DNA from: Mya arenaria
Taxonomy: Eukaryota > Mollusca > Bivalvia > Myida > Myidae
Direction of reading: 5' to 3'
NCBI RefSeq assembly: GCF_026914265.1
Contig: NC_069135.1
Coordinates: 38,080,946-38,144,945 of the forward strand
Length of the DNA stretch: 64,000 nt
Under the pieces are notes generated by a model that worked only from the letters and a program-made list of their open reading frames with translations, was not told the origin of the DNA and searched no databases. The position numbers and the translations under genes were made by a program. Below, piece after piece: positions 22,253 through 33,440 of the stretch; the stretch's first letter is position 1, and each line of letters starts with the position of its first letter.

Positions 22253-22450
22253 GTGGTGAATCTGTGTTCTAATGGTAACACACTTGTTTATCAATCAAGG
22301 GGTCGCAGGTTCGATTCCCAGTCTCATCACTAAAAAGTACTAGTTGTCGTCCGGGAGTCCCCTGTGACAGTGCTATACACCTGTTCATGTTTAATAACCA
22401 GGGAAGCTTCTTACCAGGGTAACATTCTGTCTGTGCAATCTGCTAAAAAA
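22253..22450 (+). mobile_element. tRNA-derived SINE nested in the Harbinger element
   Basis: 22253-22330 folds roughly like a tRNA. gtggtga (22253-22259) pairs with tcatcac (22324-22330), and an anticodon-like loop 'ttatcaa' and B box 'ggttcgattcc' are present. The T stem is poor, and a non-tRNA body follows ('gtcgtccgggagtcccctg', 'aaccagggaagcttcttac'). Not a functional tRNA gene. It lies between the two convergent Harbinger genes. Confidence 0.65.
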
Positions 22451-22591
22451 TATGAAATGACTTTCAATCTTAACAGAGCACTGGCTGTATGGGTAATGCC
22501 TGAGTGCATGTATAAAAAGCTAACACACCTGACCTCCATCAATTATTATTACTTAACAGACAATGATAGTAGCAAACACAAAGCTTTTTTT

Positions 22592-25527
22592 TTAAACATT
22601 GTTTGTGAAAAAGGTTTTGTTGGCAAAACAATTGTTCTTAAGAGTTAATTTTATACCATAATATTCACGCTTCCTTTTTCCTGTTGAGGATGTCCCAGAA
22701 CTACATCTTACATTTTTTACTGTGTCACTTGACGATTCTGTAAGGAAAGAAAAACTTGAAACAAACAACATTAATTCTTGAAGCTATTTATTAAACTTTG
22801 ACCGCACACTGGCTACATATTGGAAAGTATTATTTATAAATGTTATGCAAAAAAGTGCATTTATTGCATGTGAAATTTGTTTCACTGAATCTAAATGTGC
22901 CAAAGAATTGCAATTAATGTACATTGCGGAATATTGGAAAAAAAATGGTACTGGTTAGTAACATAAACTCATCATTAAACCTTTATTTAGCTTATTTAGC
23001 AAAACATATTAATACCAGATCAATGTTGTGACCTTGACTTTAAGTTTGAACGTAAGTCTTGTGAATGACACATCATTTTGTTAAGTTAGGTATCTTTAAT
23101 GATATATGTGGTTAAAATCAAACCATTAGGAGAAAGAGTAGGACAGGACAAAAAAGAAACCGATAAGACGAAATTGGGCTGCAATCAGATCTACTGACAC
23201 CTTCTCACCTACGGGAATTTTGTATAGCTGCCACTTCAAATTAATGTATATAGAACACCTTAATACACTACAAAAAAGAATTAACTGTTGAATACTTTTA
23301 GTTCTTACCAGCACAGTTTGTGTAGTCAGCCGCTGAAGGGCAATTTTCTTTAGCGGCCACTGCAAATACAATAATGTCAAAATAAATGTATAAATATTTT
23401 ATTGATGATAACCTAATAAGCAAATTTTGAATTAAATTGGTTAAATTTCTTTACTTCAGCTTGTCAAGAATACACTCCTTTAATAGTTAAATGCAAAATC
23501 ATTCAAACAATCTTGAACTGCTGTATAAATCATCATGTTTCAGTGTCAAAAATTAGTTATCCAAAACGTTTCTTAAAGCTGCCCCCTCACAGATTGAACG
23601 ATTTGACAAGTTTTTATTTTTCATCCTTGAACGAGCCAATCTTTGCAAATATCCATGGAAACCAGTTATTTACGACTGCTGACAAAATTAAATTACAGGT
23701 TTTTATATTTAAGTTAATTTTTTAATGTTTTATGCATTTTTCTTAAACCGTTAGTAAACGGTTTAAACCATAAAACATTAATTTTCGAACGGAAATATGA
23801 AAATCTACAATCTGATCTTTTGTCACCAATCTTATATCATTGGATTGCAAATATTTACGCAAAAATGTACTCTTTCCAAGACAAAAAATGAAAAAAAGTT
23901 GTAAAAAATGGTTATTCTGTGAGAGTGTAGCTTTAACTGCCATAAAGTATTGAACATTATGGAAATACTTTTATAATAAAACATGTTTATAAATCCTTCT
24001 TCCTCATCTTTTATTATGATACAATTGTTAATACATACCTTCTACCTCATCTTCATTGGCCACTCCTAAGAACTTGGTAACTAAAAAGTAATACATAATG
24101 GCTCATTACATTTCACTTATCACAAATCAAAACAATGATATATAATGATAAAATACATATATTTATATGTCAACACCAATATAAAAAAAAATGCTTTTGA
24201 TATAATAAGTAAGACATTATTAAGTGAAACAAATGACAATTGAATAATTTCAATATTTAAATATTTAAGTTAAAAGATGTTTCATGTTGCTGTTTAGTGG
24301 GAGTGTTTTACAACTCACATGATCTGTTAGTGTCCACTCCAGTCTGAATACCGGTCACAGATACCGCTGGAATGCATGATAGGACCTGTAGCAGAAATGA
24401 GTGACACACATTAAAGAAACAGCATTCACTGCACCTAAGCTTTAATGTAAAAGATAAGAATGAAATTTACATCTTTAGAAATATAACAAAAAATGATTGC
24501 ATATGTCTGCCTGTCATTTTTTAACTATATTGAAATTAGAAGACCCCCCCCCCCTTCCGACACACACACACATGGTTCTTTTTTAACTATAGGCAAATAA
24601 CAAATTACCCACCCTTCCCTCTCCTTGCACACACTTACATAAACACACGAACAATATATATTTCTCAAAATGTTATCGATGATTTTGTTTACATACCCTT
24701 TCCTCCAGCTCTGTTAGGATAAGGGTTTTTGGTATCTCCCCCAATCCTGAACTCCTCAGGGCTTTCAGGCGACCCTGCTCCTTTTTCTTTGTTCGACTCT
24801 GTGATGAGTAGAACAATTCTAGCATTTTATATAAAAACAAGCATGACATGCATCAGGAAAATTGTTTTGAGTAATTTTTATGAATATTTTGGGCTAGAAA
24901 TATTGATCAATATCACTATACATTGTAGTTGTCATAAGAGTAGGTTGACCTCATGAGTCATGTAACTTATATAAATAGTGATATAATTTTATCATTGTTA
25001 TTTTAAACATACTTATATATAATTACTAAGACAGTTCAACATATAAATAATACCTTCAAATCCTTCCACTTCTTGGACATTTCATCAATCGTCCTCCCAT
25101 TCCCGCCAACACTGTTCACACTGATATAAAAATGTTGTAGAGTTGAATATACAGTAATATACGTTATTCTCTGTTATAACATTGATTAGATGGCATATGT
25201 CGTTCTACTCGTGATATATAATCATTTTTATGACCCGGGCTGACTTAAATATGTAATAATTTGAACAAGATGCATAAAGATAAAACTCATCATTGACAGC
25301 ATTGCATCCACTAACTTAGTATTAAAGGGATAAAAATCTACGCACATTGAAGTGGCAGCTACTGTACAAAATACAAACCTCAACAAAATTTCATTTAGAA
25401 CTCTTTTCTTCTCTGCCTCTGAAGAACTTGGGCCGTGCTTGGAAGTTAAAAAGGTGCTGTGTTTTGTGTGCCCAGTAGCGAGTTCTTCCAACTCCCGCGA
25501 CGACCAATTTTGCTTCCTTTCTGACAT
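22592..25527 (-). CDS. Harbinger Myb/SANT-like DNA-binding protein
   Basis: Minus-strand exons, in order of transcription: 25527-25379, 25120-25054, 24798-24697, 24385-24319, 24080-24039 and 23359-23309. The N-terminal domain (MSERKQNWSSRELEELATGH, then RTIDEMSKKWKDLKSRTKKK) is the tri-helical Myb/SANT-like fold that partners Harbinger transposases and helps them enter the nucleus and bind element ends. Two last exons are possible: 23208-23126 (186 aa, ends FVLSYSFS), or 22737-22592 (207 aa, ends with a basic GKRKRE stretch). Both keep phase; the second looks more protein-like and is used for the end given here. The gene converges on the transposase. The first four exons are well supported, the last ones weakly. 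Confidence 0.7.
23573..23936. repeat. Foldback element in the Myb-like gene
   Basis: Starts 'ttaaagctgccccctcacag' and ends with the near-complement 'ctgtgagagtgtagctttaa'. The arms keep similarity for roughly 100 bp ('tttgcaaatatcc' / 'gcaaatatttacgcaaa'). The ends read ttaa. Relatives lie at 9455-9700, 38262 and 52645. Non-coding. Confidence 0.7.
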
Positions 25528-25773
25528 TGTGAAGTTCTATGCAGAAGTCCGTCTGTCCAATCTGACAGATGGCGCGTAAACAAACAGGTACTCGCAGTGA
25601 TGCTGTGACGTCATTTCGTAGACTGCGTATCGCAAATTATCGATAGAGGAAAAAGTCGCAAGCTCTATTTTGCGACGCGATTAATGAAACGCAAATTGCG
25701 CTGTGTCGCAAACTCGGTCGCATTTCTTGCGACTTTGCTGGATTTGCGATGCGACCATTAATGAAACGGGGCA

Positions 25774-25866
25774 ACTTGCCTGACGCTCATGTCTGCTCCT
25801 CGGGCGTCACCCGCAACTACAGTAGGACCCACGGCCAATTGCACACCAGACCTGACACTCATATGC
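25774..25866. repeat. Remainder of the 72-bp array right of the Harbinger element
   Basis: 'acttgcctgacgctcatgtc' continues the unit interrupted at 18219; one unit follows, ending at 'cactcatatgctcatat' as at 61050-61066. Confidence 0.85.
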
Positions 25867-27596
25867 TCATATATATATGTCAGAAAGTATTCCCCACGTA
25901 TGATATTTTTTAATCCACCTACAGAATAAAAATTTAAAACTTCTGATACTGTTAGTTATATATGTAGTACACTGACAATATTCTAAGAGTTGTATAGTTA
26001 TTTTACTCGCACAACCTCTGCGTTGTGTTAAATTATGTCTGTTTTAGTTAGTTTTATGCTTAGATTATTAAAACAAAAAAAACGACCTATTTATTGCTGT
26101 TTATAAGGTATGTATAGTAACACCTTATACAGGTAAAACAATTACGCCACCACCCCCACCCCAAATCCTGGAACCGCCCCTGACTTGGTGTATTTGTTAC
26201 TTGGAACGCTTGAGGTTACTTGGTATACACACGGACCTATAAACTATGGTTAATGGTATACATGTGGTTGATTGGTACCGTAATGTTGATAAGGATAACT
26301 GCACACTTCGAACTTTCTTCCAAATTTAGTATGTTGGGGTCGTTAAACACTTCAGTCAGGGTTTATTGTCGTGCAAATCGGCCAATTTACGATATAATTT
26401 ATAAGAAAATTATTTAGAGTTGTGTGACCCCAACTACTAGGCCATCTCCGCAACGTCGGTATCATTCGGAACATCGAAAACAACTTCGGATGTATGTGTA
26501 TGGTTTACAAATACATTTAATTCCGCTGCAAGTAGATCGAGTAGTAATTTCAATTTAACAGGAAAAATGTCTTTACTGTTGGGAATCCAAATTTTTTATG
26601 CAATAATACACTTCACTGGCAATCCATTTAAACTTGAATACACAAAATACACATTCAAAACTACTTAAAATAGATACTATTATCTAAAACCTTACGAACT
26701 ACTTCCAAAGATGTACTAACATACATCAGATCGAAATTGCCGAGGATTTCCCAATGTCTCTGGGGCAATCGTGATCATTCGGCAGCCTTCTACAAGCTCG
26801 GGATATACTTATTTCGTTGTGCGTTCCGAGTGTAGAAACGCCTACTAAACCTGAAGTTGTTGACTTCTATTGTAATTAATACGGGACACAATCTCGGCAT
26901 GTTTAAAATGTGTTTAGATTTTGACAAGAATAATTGAGCAAGGTTGTAACAACGCTTATCATTTGGATATTGTGTAATATGTCAGTGTTACATTGATGTG
27001 TTTTCTTCGTGTCAGTACAAAACAATTTACATCCTTGAAACAAAATAAACAGACGTGGCTGAATGAACATATATTTGATATAGATCGTGAATCTTTTGAA
27101 ATTCAAGAGAGAAATGGAATCTAATTTCTAATCATCAATATCTTCCAATATATGGTGTTGGGGTTTGAGAAGCACTAGAACTCAGTGTTATTGTCCGTGG
27201 AAATGGGTCAATTCGCTATAAAATATACAGGAAAAGTACTCCCTACAACTATTCGACCATCTCCGGTAAGCTCGGAATAGACAATCGTTACAACTCGGCA
27301 GTCTTCGGCAAACCCGGGATCGTGGGAAGGCCCACTGGAAAGTCGATAACTATTCTAAATGTTGACACAGGAATAAAATACGGGATGTTTGTATTTGAAC
27401 AATGATTGTAAATTATATACGGTTGTTACTACGCTTATCATTTTGATATCGTGTTAGATGTCAGTGTTTAATTGATCGAACTATTGGTTTTCTTCGTATC
27501 AGCTCAGTACAAAATAATAAACTTTCTAGTTACAAAATAAACAGAATCCGACTGTTTGAAGTAGTTTGTGAGTCATTTTTAATCTCAAGAGTGAAA
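25867..27596 (+). promoter_or_regulatory. 5' region of TRIM gene 2 with duplicated promoter
   Basis: No gene. The region matches the flanks of genes 1 and 5. The upstream promoter-like copy ends at ATG 27114 (MESNF then a stop), 483 bp before the true ATG 27597. The 'gccgaggatttcccaatg' (26740) and 'catctccggtaagctcgg' (27256) blocks are present. 26040-26460 includes a fragment ending 'ggaaccgcccctg', like the end of the elements in the introns of genes 2 and 4. Confidence 0.5.
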
Positions 27597-30027
27597 ATGG
27601 CATCCAATTTTGAATCATCCATTCAGAGGGGCTGTGACTTCATTTACGATTTTTCCTGCTCTCCTTGTGAAGAGAACGGATTTAACACCGATGCTTACCA
27701 TTATTGTACTCAATGCACAAAATATTACTGCCAAAACTGTGTTTCAAAACATTACGTATTATATCAGAAGCACGTGGTGCTCGGCCGGAAGGACGTGAAG
27801 AAATGGAAGGCAGCTCCAGGGGTGACGGACGCCCTGGAGAGATGCGGGATGCACCCCGGGGAGGCGCTGAGGCTGGTATGTGCTGACCATGACCAGCTGT
27901 GCTGTTCTATATGCGTTGCCATTGACCACAGGTATGTATGAACAAAACATCAATTTAAAGGCACCCAACATAAGCTGTTGCAGAAGTATATTATATTTCT
28001 ATAAGTTATAATATTTAACCAATTCGACTTTTGATGATTAAAAAAGCCTTTATACATGCATACGGTGTTTTAATAAATAGCTACGTGACCATAAATTCCC
28101 CAGTTAAAAATGCACCAATATATAGTTTAAATCTTATTATTTTTTTAATCTGAAAACAAATCATACGCTTTTTGTGGTTTTGAACATTTAAATAGAATTA
28201 ATAAAACATTAAAATGCATTAAGATTTAAAAGGAAAATCTTTTTTTGGAATCAACCTATATTGTGCGCCTAAAAACACTAACCGGTAAATAAGCTATACT
28301 AACCAGGGGCGGTTCTTAGATTCGGCGTTAGAGGGGGCGTAACTCAGGGGCGTAGCCGTTTGAATTGTGCCACTCCCTCAGAACCGAAATTTAATTGGTT
28401 TTAAGTGTTGGCATAGGGGTTTGGTTACTCCAAAAAATATCTTACAAGTTCTAGTCCGAAATGGTGTTTTTTGGTCGTATTATATTATCTTTTGTTCTCT
28501 AATATAACATTAGAAAGTAAACTTGGACGATTTAAGAGGAACCGCTATTGGTTACTTGCGTCATATGTAAATCATTTTCTATAACATTTTCCGACATAAG
28601 CAACGTCATATACAGTTTATGCAGAACTGATTACAACTGTTTCACAACTTCTTTGTTTCAGACAATGTTCCAAAATCCAACACATTCCAGATGAAGCAAA
28701 AGGTATTCAGCGAAATATTGAGTTTCAACAAATTCCAAAGAAGATCGCTGAACTTCAAGAGCAATTCGAAAAGATGAAAGAATTACGATTGAAGAATACG
28801 ACATTTCTGAAAAATACGCGAGCTGCCATTTCTGATGAAATTAAAACCATACGTAAAAAAATCAACGAAATCCTTGACAAGATTGAGAAGACAACATTAC
28901 AGGACTTGGACGGAATGATAGCTGAACTTGAAAAAAACCTAAAGAAAGATATCGAAACTTCTGATAAAATGACTATCATACTGCAAAACATGATTGCCGA
29001 TTTTCAAACCATAGCAAAATCAAGCGAGTCAAAAGCATATATTGCGTACAGAAAGAGCCAGGATATGATTACACAAGCAAACGATCTACTTCGTGGCATA
29101 TCAGCCATTGAGTGTTACAATGTAACATTTCAAGCCAATACTCTTATCGAAGAACCTTTATTTGCAGTAAAGACGTTTGGAGCGATTGAAGAACAAACTG
29201 TTATGACCAAACAGCGAAAAGATCCCCATTCCGATCCTAATCACGTCTTCAGTGTTGTAGAGTACAAGGAGTACAACGTTAAGATAAGTGATCAGAAAAG
29301 TCAATGTGGTATCTTTGGCGTATGTGAATTGCCTAGTGGAGAGTTTGTCATAGCAGACTTCAATAGTAAGAAAGTAAAGCTCCTGGACAAGAATTACAGG
29401 TTGCTCTACCACTGTAATGTCCCGCGGAGTCCTTATGGCGTGTGCCACATTAACGAAAATGAAGTGGGCGTTTGTATTAACAAAGAACTTCATTTCATTA
29501 AATCTACGAAAGGGAAACTCGTAACTACGAGGAAGTTAAGCTTCAACCATGACTGTTATACTGCAGCTTATCATAGTGGCAAGCTTTACATCTGCTCCGG
29601 TGACGCCCTGTATGTCTACACGATGTCGGGACAGAAGGTGAAGAAGCTGTACGAGGACAAGTCTGGGGGTGTCACGGTGAGGAATTGTGCCATCAGTAAC
29701 GACGGGGAAACAATATACATCACAAACTCCAGTAAACATCAACTGGTCACCCTGGACAACAACGGCACGAAGCTGGCCTTACTCACTGACCCTGACATGA
29801 GAAACCATACCGGAGTACACGTGACACCTGCTGGACACGTGTTCGTCTGCTGCTGGAACTCCAGCACAGTGCTGCAGGTTGACAAAGACGGGAAGAAGAA
29901 GTTGGCCACACTGGCAAGGAAAGAAGACGGAGTGTACGGACCGTGTTCTTCATTTTTCAGCAGCCGCACTTCTTCTTTGATTGTTGGTGGATCCAAAGAC
30001 ACACTTCTTGTTATCAAGTTAAATTAA
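27597..30027 (+). CDS. RING-less TRIM-like protein, gene 2 (566 aa)
   Basis: Exons 27597-27931 and 28662-30027 join in the same phase as gene 1. The start MASNFESSIQRGCDFIYDFS is the family start. B-box 1 (CSPCEENGFNTDAYHYCTQC, then YYCQNC and H) and B-box 2 (RCGMHPGEALRLVCADHDQL, then CCSIC and H) keep all ligands seen in gene 1. A coiled coil follows (about 135-245), then the propeller from about 318. The linker before the propeller (EEQTVMTKQRKDPHSDPNHV) is complete compared with gene 1. Differences from gene 1 are spread over the propeller, for example in the surface stretches after NVPRSPYGVCHI. Role as for gene 1: probable recognition or scaffold protein, ligand unknown. Confidence 0.85.
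27955..28272. repeat. Intronic MITE-like element, gene 2
   Basis: From 'aaaggcacccaacataagct' to 'caacctatattgtgcgcc', the same family as in introns of genes 1 and 5; single copy here and without the exon-tail duplication. Confidence 0.6.
28306..28558. repeat. 'aggggcgg' element in intron of gene 2
   Basis: Begins 'accaggggcggttcttagat', contains 'agggggcgtaactcaggggc', 'ccctcagaaccgaaatttaa', and ends near 'ggaaccgctattgg' (imperfect inverted end). The same element, at the same place, is in gene 4 (49108-49372) and absent from introns of genes 1, 3 and 5. Confidence 0.65.
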
Positions 30028-30359
30028 TACTTAAAACTATCAATGTTTGAATTGGTACTATCGAACTGGGATTTTTCAAAGTTTATTGCAGTATTTGCAT
30101 ATATAAATGTTGAGTTTAGACCCCTGGTTATAATTAATATGACATGAATCCAAAAGCTTCTTGTGAATTCTTATATATGATCGAATTTGTGTCAATTTTA
30201 TATGACACAAACTATTTGTAATAATATGTTCTTTTCGATGAATGTAGATTATTCAATATTCGTGAATATACATTGCCTATAAACGAGAAAATGAACGTAT
30301 TGTTGTTGTTGTGTTTTAATATGTTGTATCCTATTTTTAAAATCATTAAAAAAGAAGCA

Positions 30360-30365
30360 AATAAA
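30360..30365 (+). terminator. Poly(A) signal of TRIM gene 2
   Basis: AATAAA 333 nt after the stop, in the context shared with the other copies. Confidence 0.6.
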
Positions 30366-30551
30366 CCGCCTATCAAACTCGTCATGGTGTCTATTAATAC
30401 GTTCGCACTAATTACTTTCAGAACACCATCATATTGAATTATTGATTCGAGCTGTAATGACAATTTACTTGCATAATGAATCACAGTCGTCAGGTGAATT
30501 GCAATAAGTAATAATAAAACAATCTCTTAGTTCATCTCCAGAACACATAAT

Positions 30552-31060
30552 TTGATCTCACGTTAAACATCGACAGTCTCCGTTGGTATGAGACTTACAG
30601 CTCACGTATAACATCGATAGTCTCGGTTAGATTGAGACTTACATATCACGTTTAACACCAACAGTCACCGTTGGAATACGACTTACATCTCACATATAAC
30701 ATATACATCCCGGTTTGATTGAGACTTACGTATAATACGTAAGACGTATACTATCGTAAAACATCGACATTCTCGGTTAGAAAGAGACTGACATTTAACA
30801 TAAACAGTCTCCGATGGAATGGGACTTACATCTCACATATAACATTGATACATCGGTAAGATTGAGACTTGCATCTCACCTTTAACATCGACAGTCTCGG
30901 CTAGTTATAGACTCATCCCCGTTCAACATCGTCATTCTCGGCTAGTCGGCTAGTTTGAAACTTACATCCCACGTTCAACATCGACAGTCTCGGTTTGATT
31001 AAGACTTACATCTCACGTATAACATTGACAGTCTCGGTTAGTTCGGTTGAAATCGTCGGT
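30552..31060. repeat. 44-bp minisatellite downstream of TRIM gene 2
   Basis: About a dozen diverged units ('aacatcgacagtctcggtta', 'gattgagacttacatctcac'). Ends before 'cagctggactgcgatggctg', as after genes 1 and 4. Confidence 0.85.
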
Positions 31061-33440
31061 TTCAGCTGGACTGCGATGGCTGAACTAGTCGGTGCATCTC
31101 ATTCCACATTATAGGGTTAATACACCTTCGCGATCGGGCTGTAAACCATTTTGCAGGCCTTTGCAGATGGTAACAACCGAAAAAATGTGTATTATCGTTA
31201 TTATTGCATAAAAATACACACCATGAGTAACTTTTATGTTAAAAAAGCTATTCAATGTCACGAAAATGTAAAAACATTTAGTTCAAACTAACCTCCATAA
31301 CAGGTACGTGTGTGACGTCACGAGTGATGTCGTTGAAAAAATTTAACATTAAGCTCGATTAGGGCCGCAACATAACTCGACAGTTCCATTTTTGTTTCGA
31401 CGCCATTTTGTTAAGTGTTCAGTCGAATGGAAAGTGTTGTGTTTTTTTTTAATTTATTGGATAACTTGGATTATTTACACACAATAGCTATCGGGTAATC
31501 GATTAATACCGATGTATTCCTAATTTAACATTAATATGTTTTGGCAACTAATTTAAAACGGAAAAAAATGTTAAAATGTTCTCTTCATTGCATACGACGT
31601 TATGGAATCATGTCCATTTAAGTCGTTTGTTCTGAATAAAATCGACAGAAATAACTAAAGTTGGGAAGAGTTAAAGGTTTTTAGACCTAATTTAGTGCTT
31701 TTTAAGCAAATAAATAGTCAAACAACTGCAGAAAGTACTGTCTAGAAAGACGCCTCAGCTTGCCAGGAAAAGACAACACAGAAGAAGAAATGTATGTTAA
31801 TGGTTGTTTAATATTTGTATACAGCTATGCATGCTGAAATATGTTTTGTGCAAGAGGTTTGCATCGTGGACCCAATTTCGGTCAGAAACCAGGTCGCTCA
31901 GCGTCCAGTGTTCTGATGCGGTCACTGATACCGCTTATGTAAAACAAAAAGCCGGTCATTAACGGCACGTGAATTTACTGAATAATGCACGTTTTCTACT
32001 GAAAACGCCCGGGGTTTTACGCTTTAACGCACCGCGATAACGGACCCACACATTTCATGCAATAATTGAACGATAACGCCTGTGTTTTTGTTACATACAC
32101 CTATACAATTTGGTGAGAACTGAAAATAGTATATAACATATACAAACATATTATGCTTAGAATAAGATCATACATGTTTTTCACGAGTGGTCACAGAAAA
32201 AATATTGAAAATATGTTTCTGTTACCACGAGTAACGATGGCATAACCGATGTGTCAAGGTTACTCCTTTTCGCGCGAGCAGTACGTCCACTAAAACATTT
32301 CCCTACCTTATGGAAATGGTTGTTGCAATTTAAATTAACTTTAAATAAAACCCTTCTAGCATCATTGAAACATATGATTTTAACATTTATTGAGCCACAA
32401 AACATGTATTTAATCAAAAGCATTTCGGAAATAAAAAAAACATATCGCGTAGAAATAGAAGTGAATGAAACCGTGGCATGTGGCTTTTTTGTACATTCAA
32501 AAACAATTTCAATAGATTTAGATTAAAAAATATGGACTATAATAGTGTGTATGCGTAAAATCAACGGAATTCTGTTTTTGTGCTGTTCTGTGTCTGGTTT
32601 TCAATCTACTATAATTGTTCAATTATTTATGGCCGATGATCTAAACTATTCGATTAGGCGGGACACCATTATCGATCAGCTTTTGGGCAAGCCTTTTCAA
32701 AGCATTATACTATTTTTCAAAAAGAAAACTGAATTGATGAACTGATGAAAAGGGTCGTAGCTAGGGCCTAAAAACCTGTAGGCGCGATGATTCTGTATGA
32801 GTTTGGGGACTTTTATATGCACATTACGACCACTTTAATATATTTGCAATGATTACAATAAAATCAAGCAATACCATCTGCATGCAGTTTAAATAAACAC
32901 AAATTTGCTTTGGTTAAAATAAAACAAAATTTTCAAGTTGTTCAAAATGTGTGAGTAGCTATTTGTTTTTATTGCATTTTGAGGTTATTGAATTTTGTCA
33001 TTTTTTCATAAAATTTATAGGCCCAGGCCTATAATGCTTATATGTAGCTACGCCATTGAAGGTAAACTGTTGAAGGAAATTTGTCAAATTCAAAATGTGT
33101 GTGCATTCATGTAAGCGATTAGAGTTTGAAGGTAGAAATGATCTACAACCCTATTACTAGCACATGTGGCCAAATAAATATTCAACCGATACCTACCAAG
33201 CGGGTTAATTGTAACAATATATTGCCTGAAATAGTTCATACATAAAATGGTAAGTTCATTCTTTGAAATTGTTGTTTGACAATTCTAAATGATTCATTAA
33301 TAATCAATCATTAAGTTCTAGGCTTAATCAGAATAAATTTCTCGGGTGTTTCTCGGGTGTTTAAAGGTCCTGCCAGTCATCCGATATACACACCCAAGTA
33401 ATTTCTAATGATTAAGAAGAGCTTGTCATTTAACTATTAC
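31061..33440. other. Spacer unique to this cassette copy
   Basis: No gene recognised. Open frames of 60-90 codons (32251-32526, 32545-32745) lack any familiar motif. Where the other copies carry the SINE and the 20-bp array, this copy has unrelated AT-rich sequence, including 'gcgatcgggctgtaaacc' and 'gtagctagggcctaaaaacc'; it may hold further degenerate elements. Confidence 0.5.

Larger units (their letters stand above)
18220..25773 (+). mobile_element. PIF/Harbinger DNA transposon, apparently complete
   Basis: The ends are inverted repeats: gccccgtttcattaatggtc at 18221 and its complement gaccattaatgaaacggggc ending at 25772. They extend through 'gcatcgcaaa'. 'act' flanks both sides (18217-18219 and 25774-25776), fitting the 3-bp target duplications typical of Harbinger. 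Subterminal regions carry many 'gcgacgtcgcaaa' / 'tcgcaaa' motifs. Two convergent genes lie inside: a DDE transposase (+) and a Myb/SANT-like protein (-), the standard Harbinger pair. The host site is the 72-bp array; about 9 bp of the unit are missing just right of the insertion. Confidence 0.9.

Noticed and set aside
22253-22330. Functional tRNA gene
   Set aside because: Poor T stem, atypical A box and anticodon, and a SINE body directly after it.
32251-32745. Two + frames of 91 and 66 codons
   Set aside because: No recognisable domain, AT-rich composition, and not present in other cassette copies.
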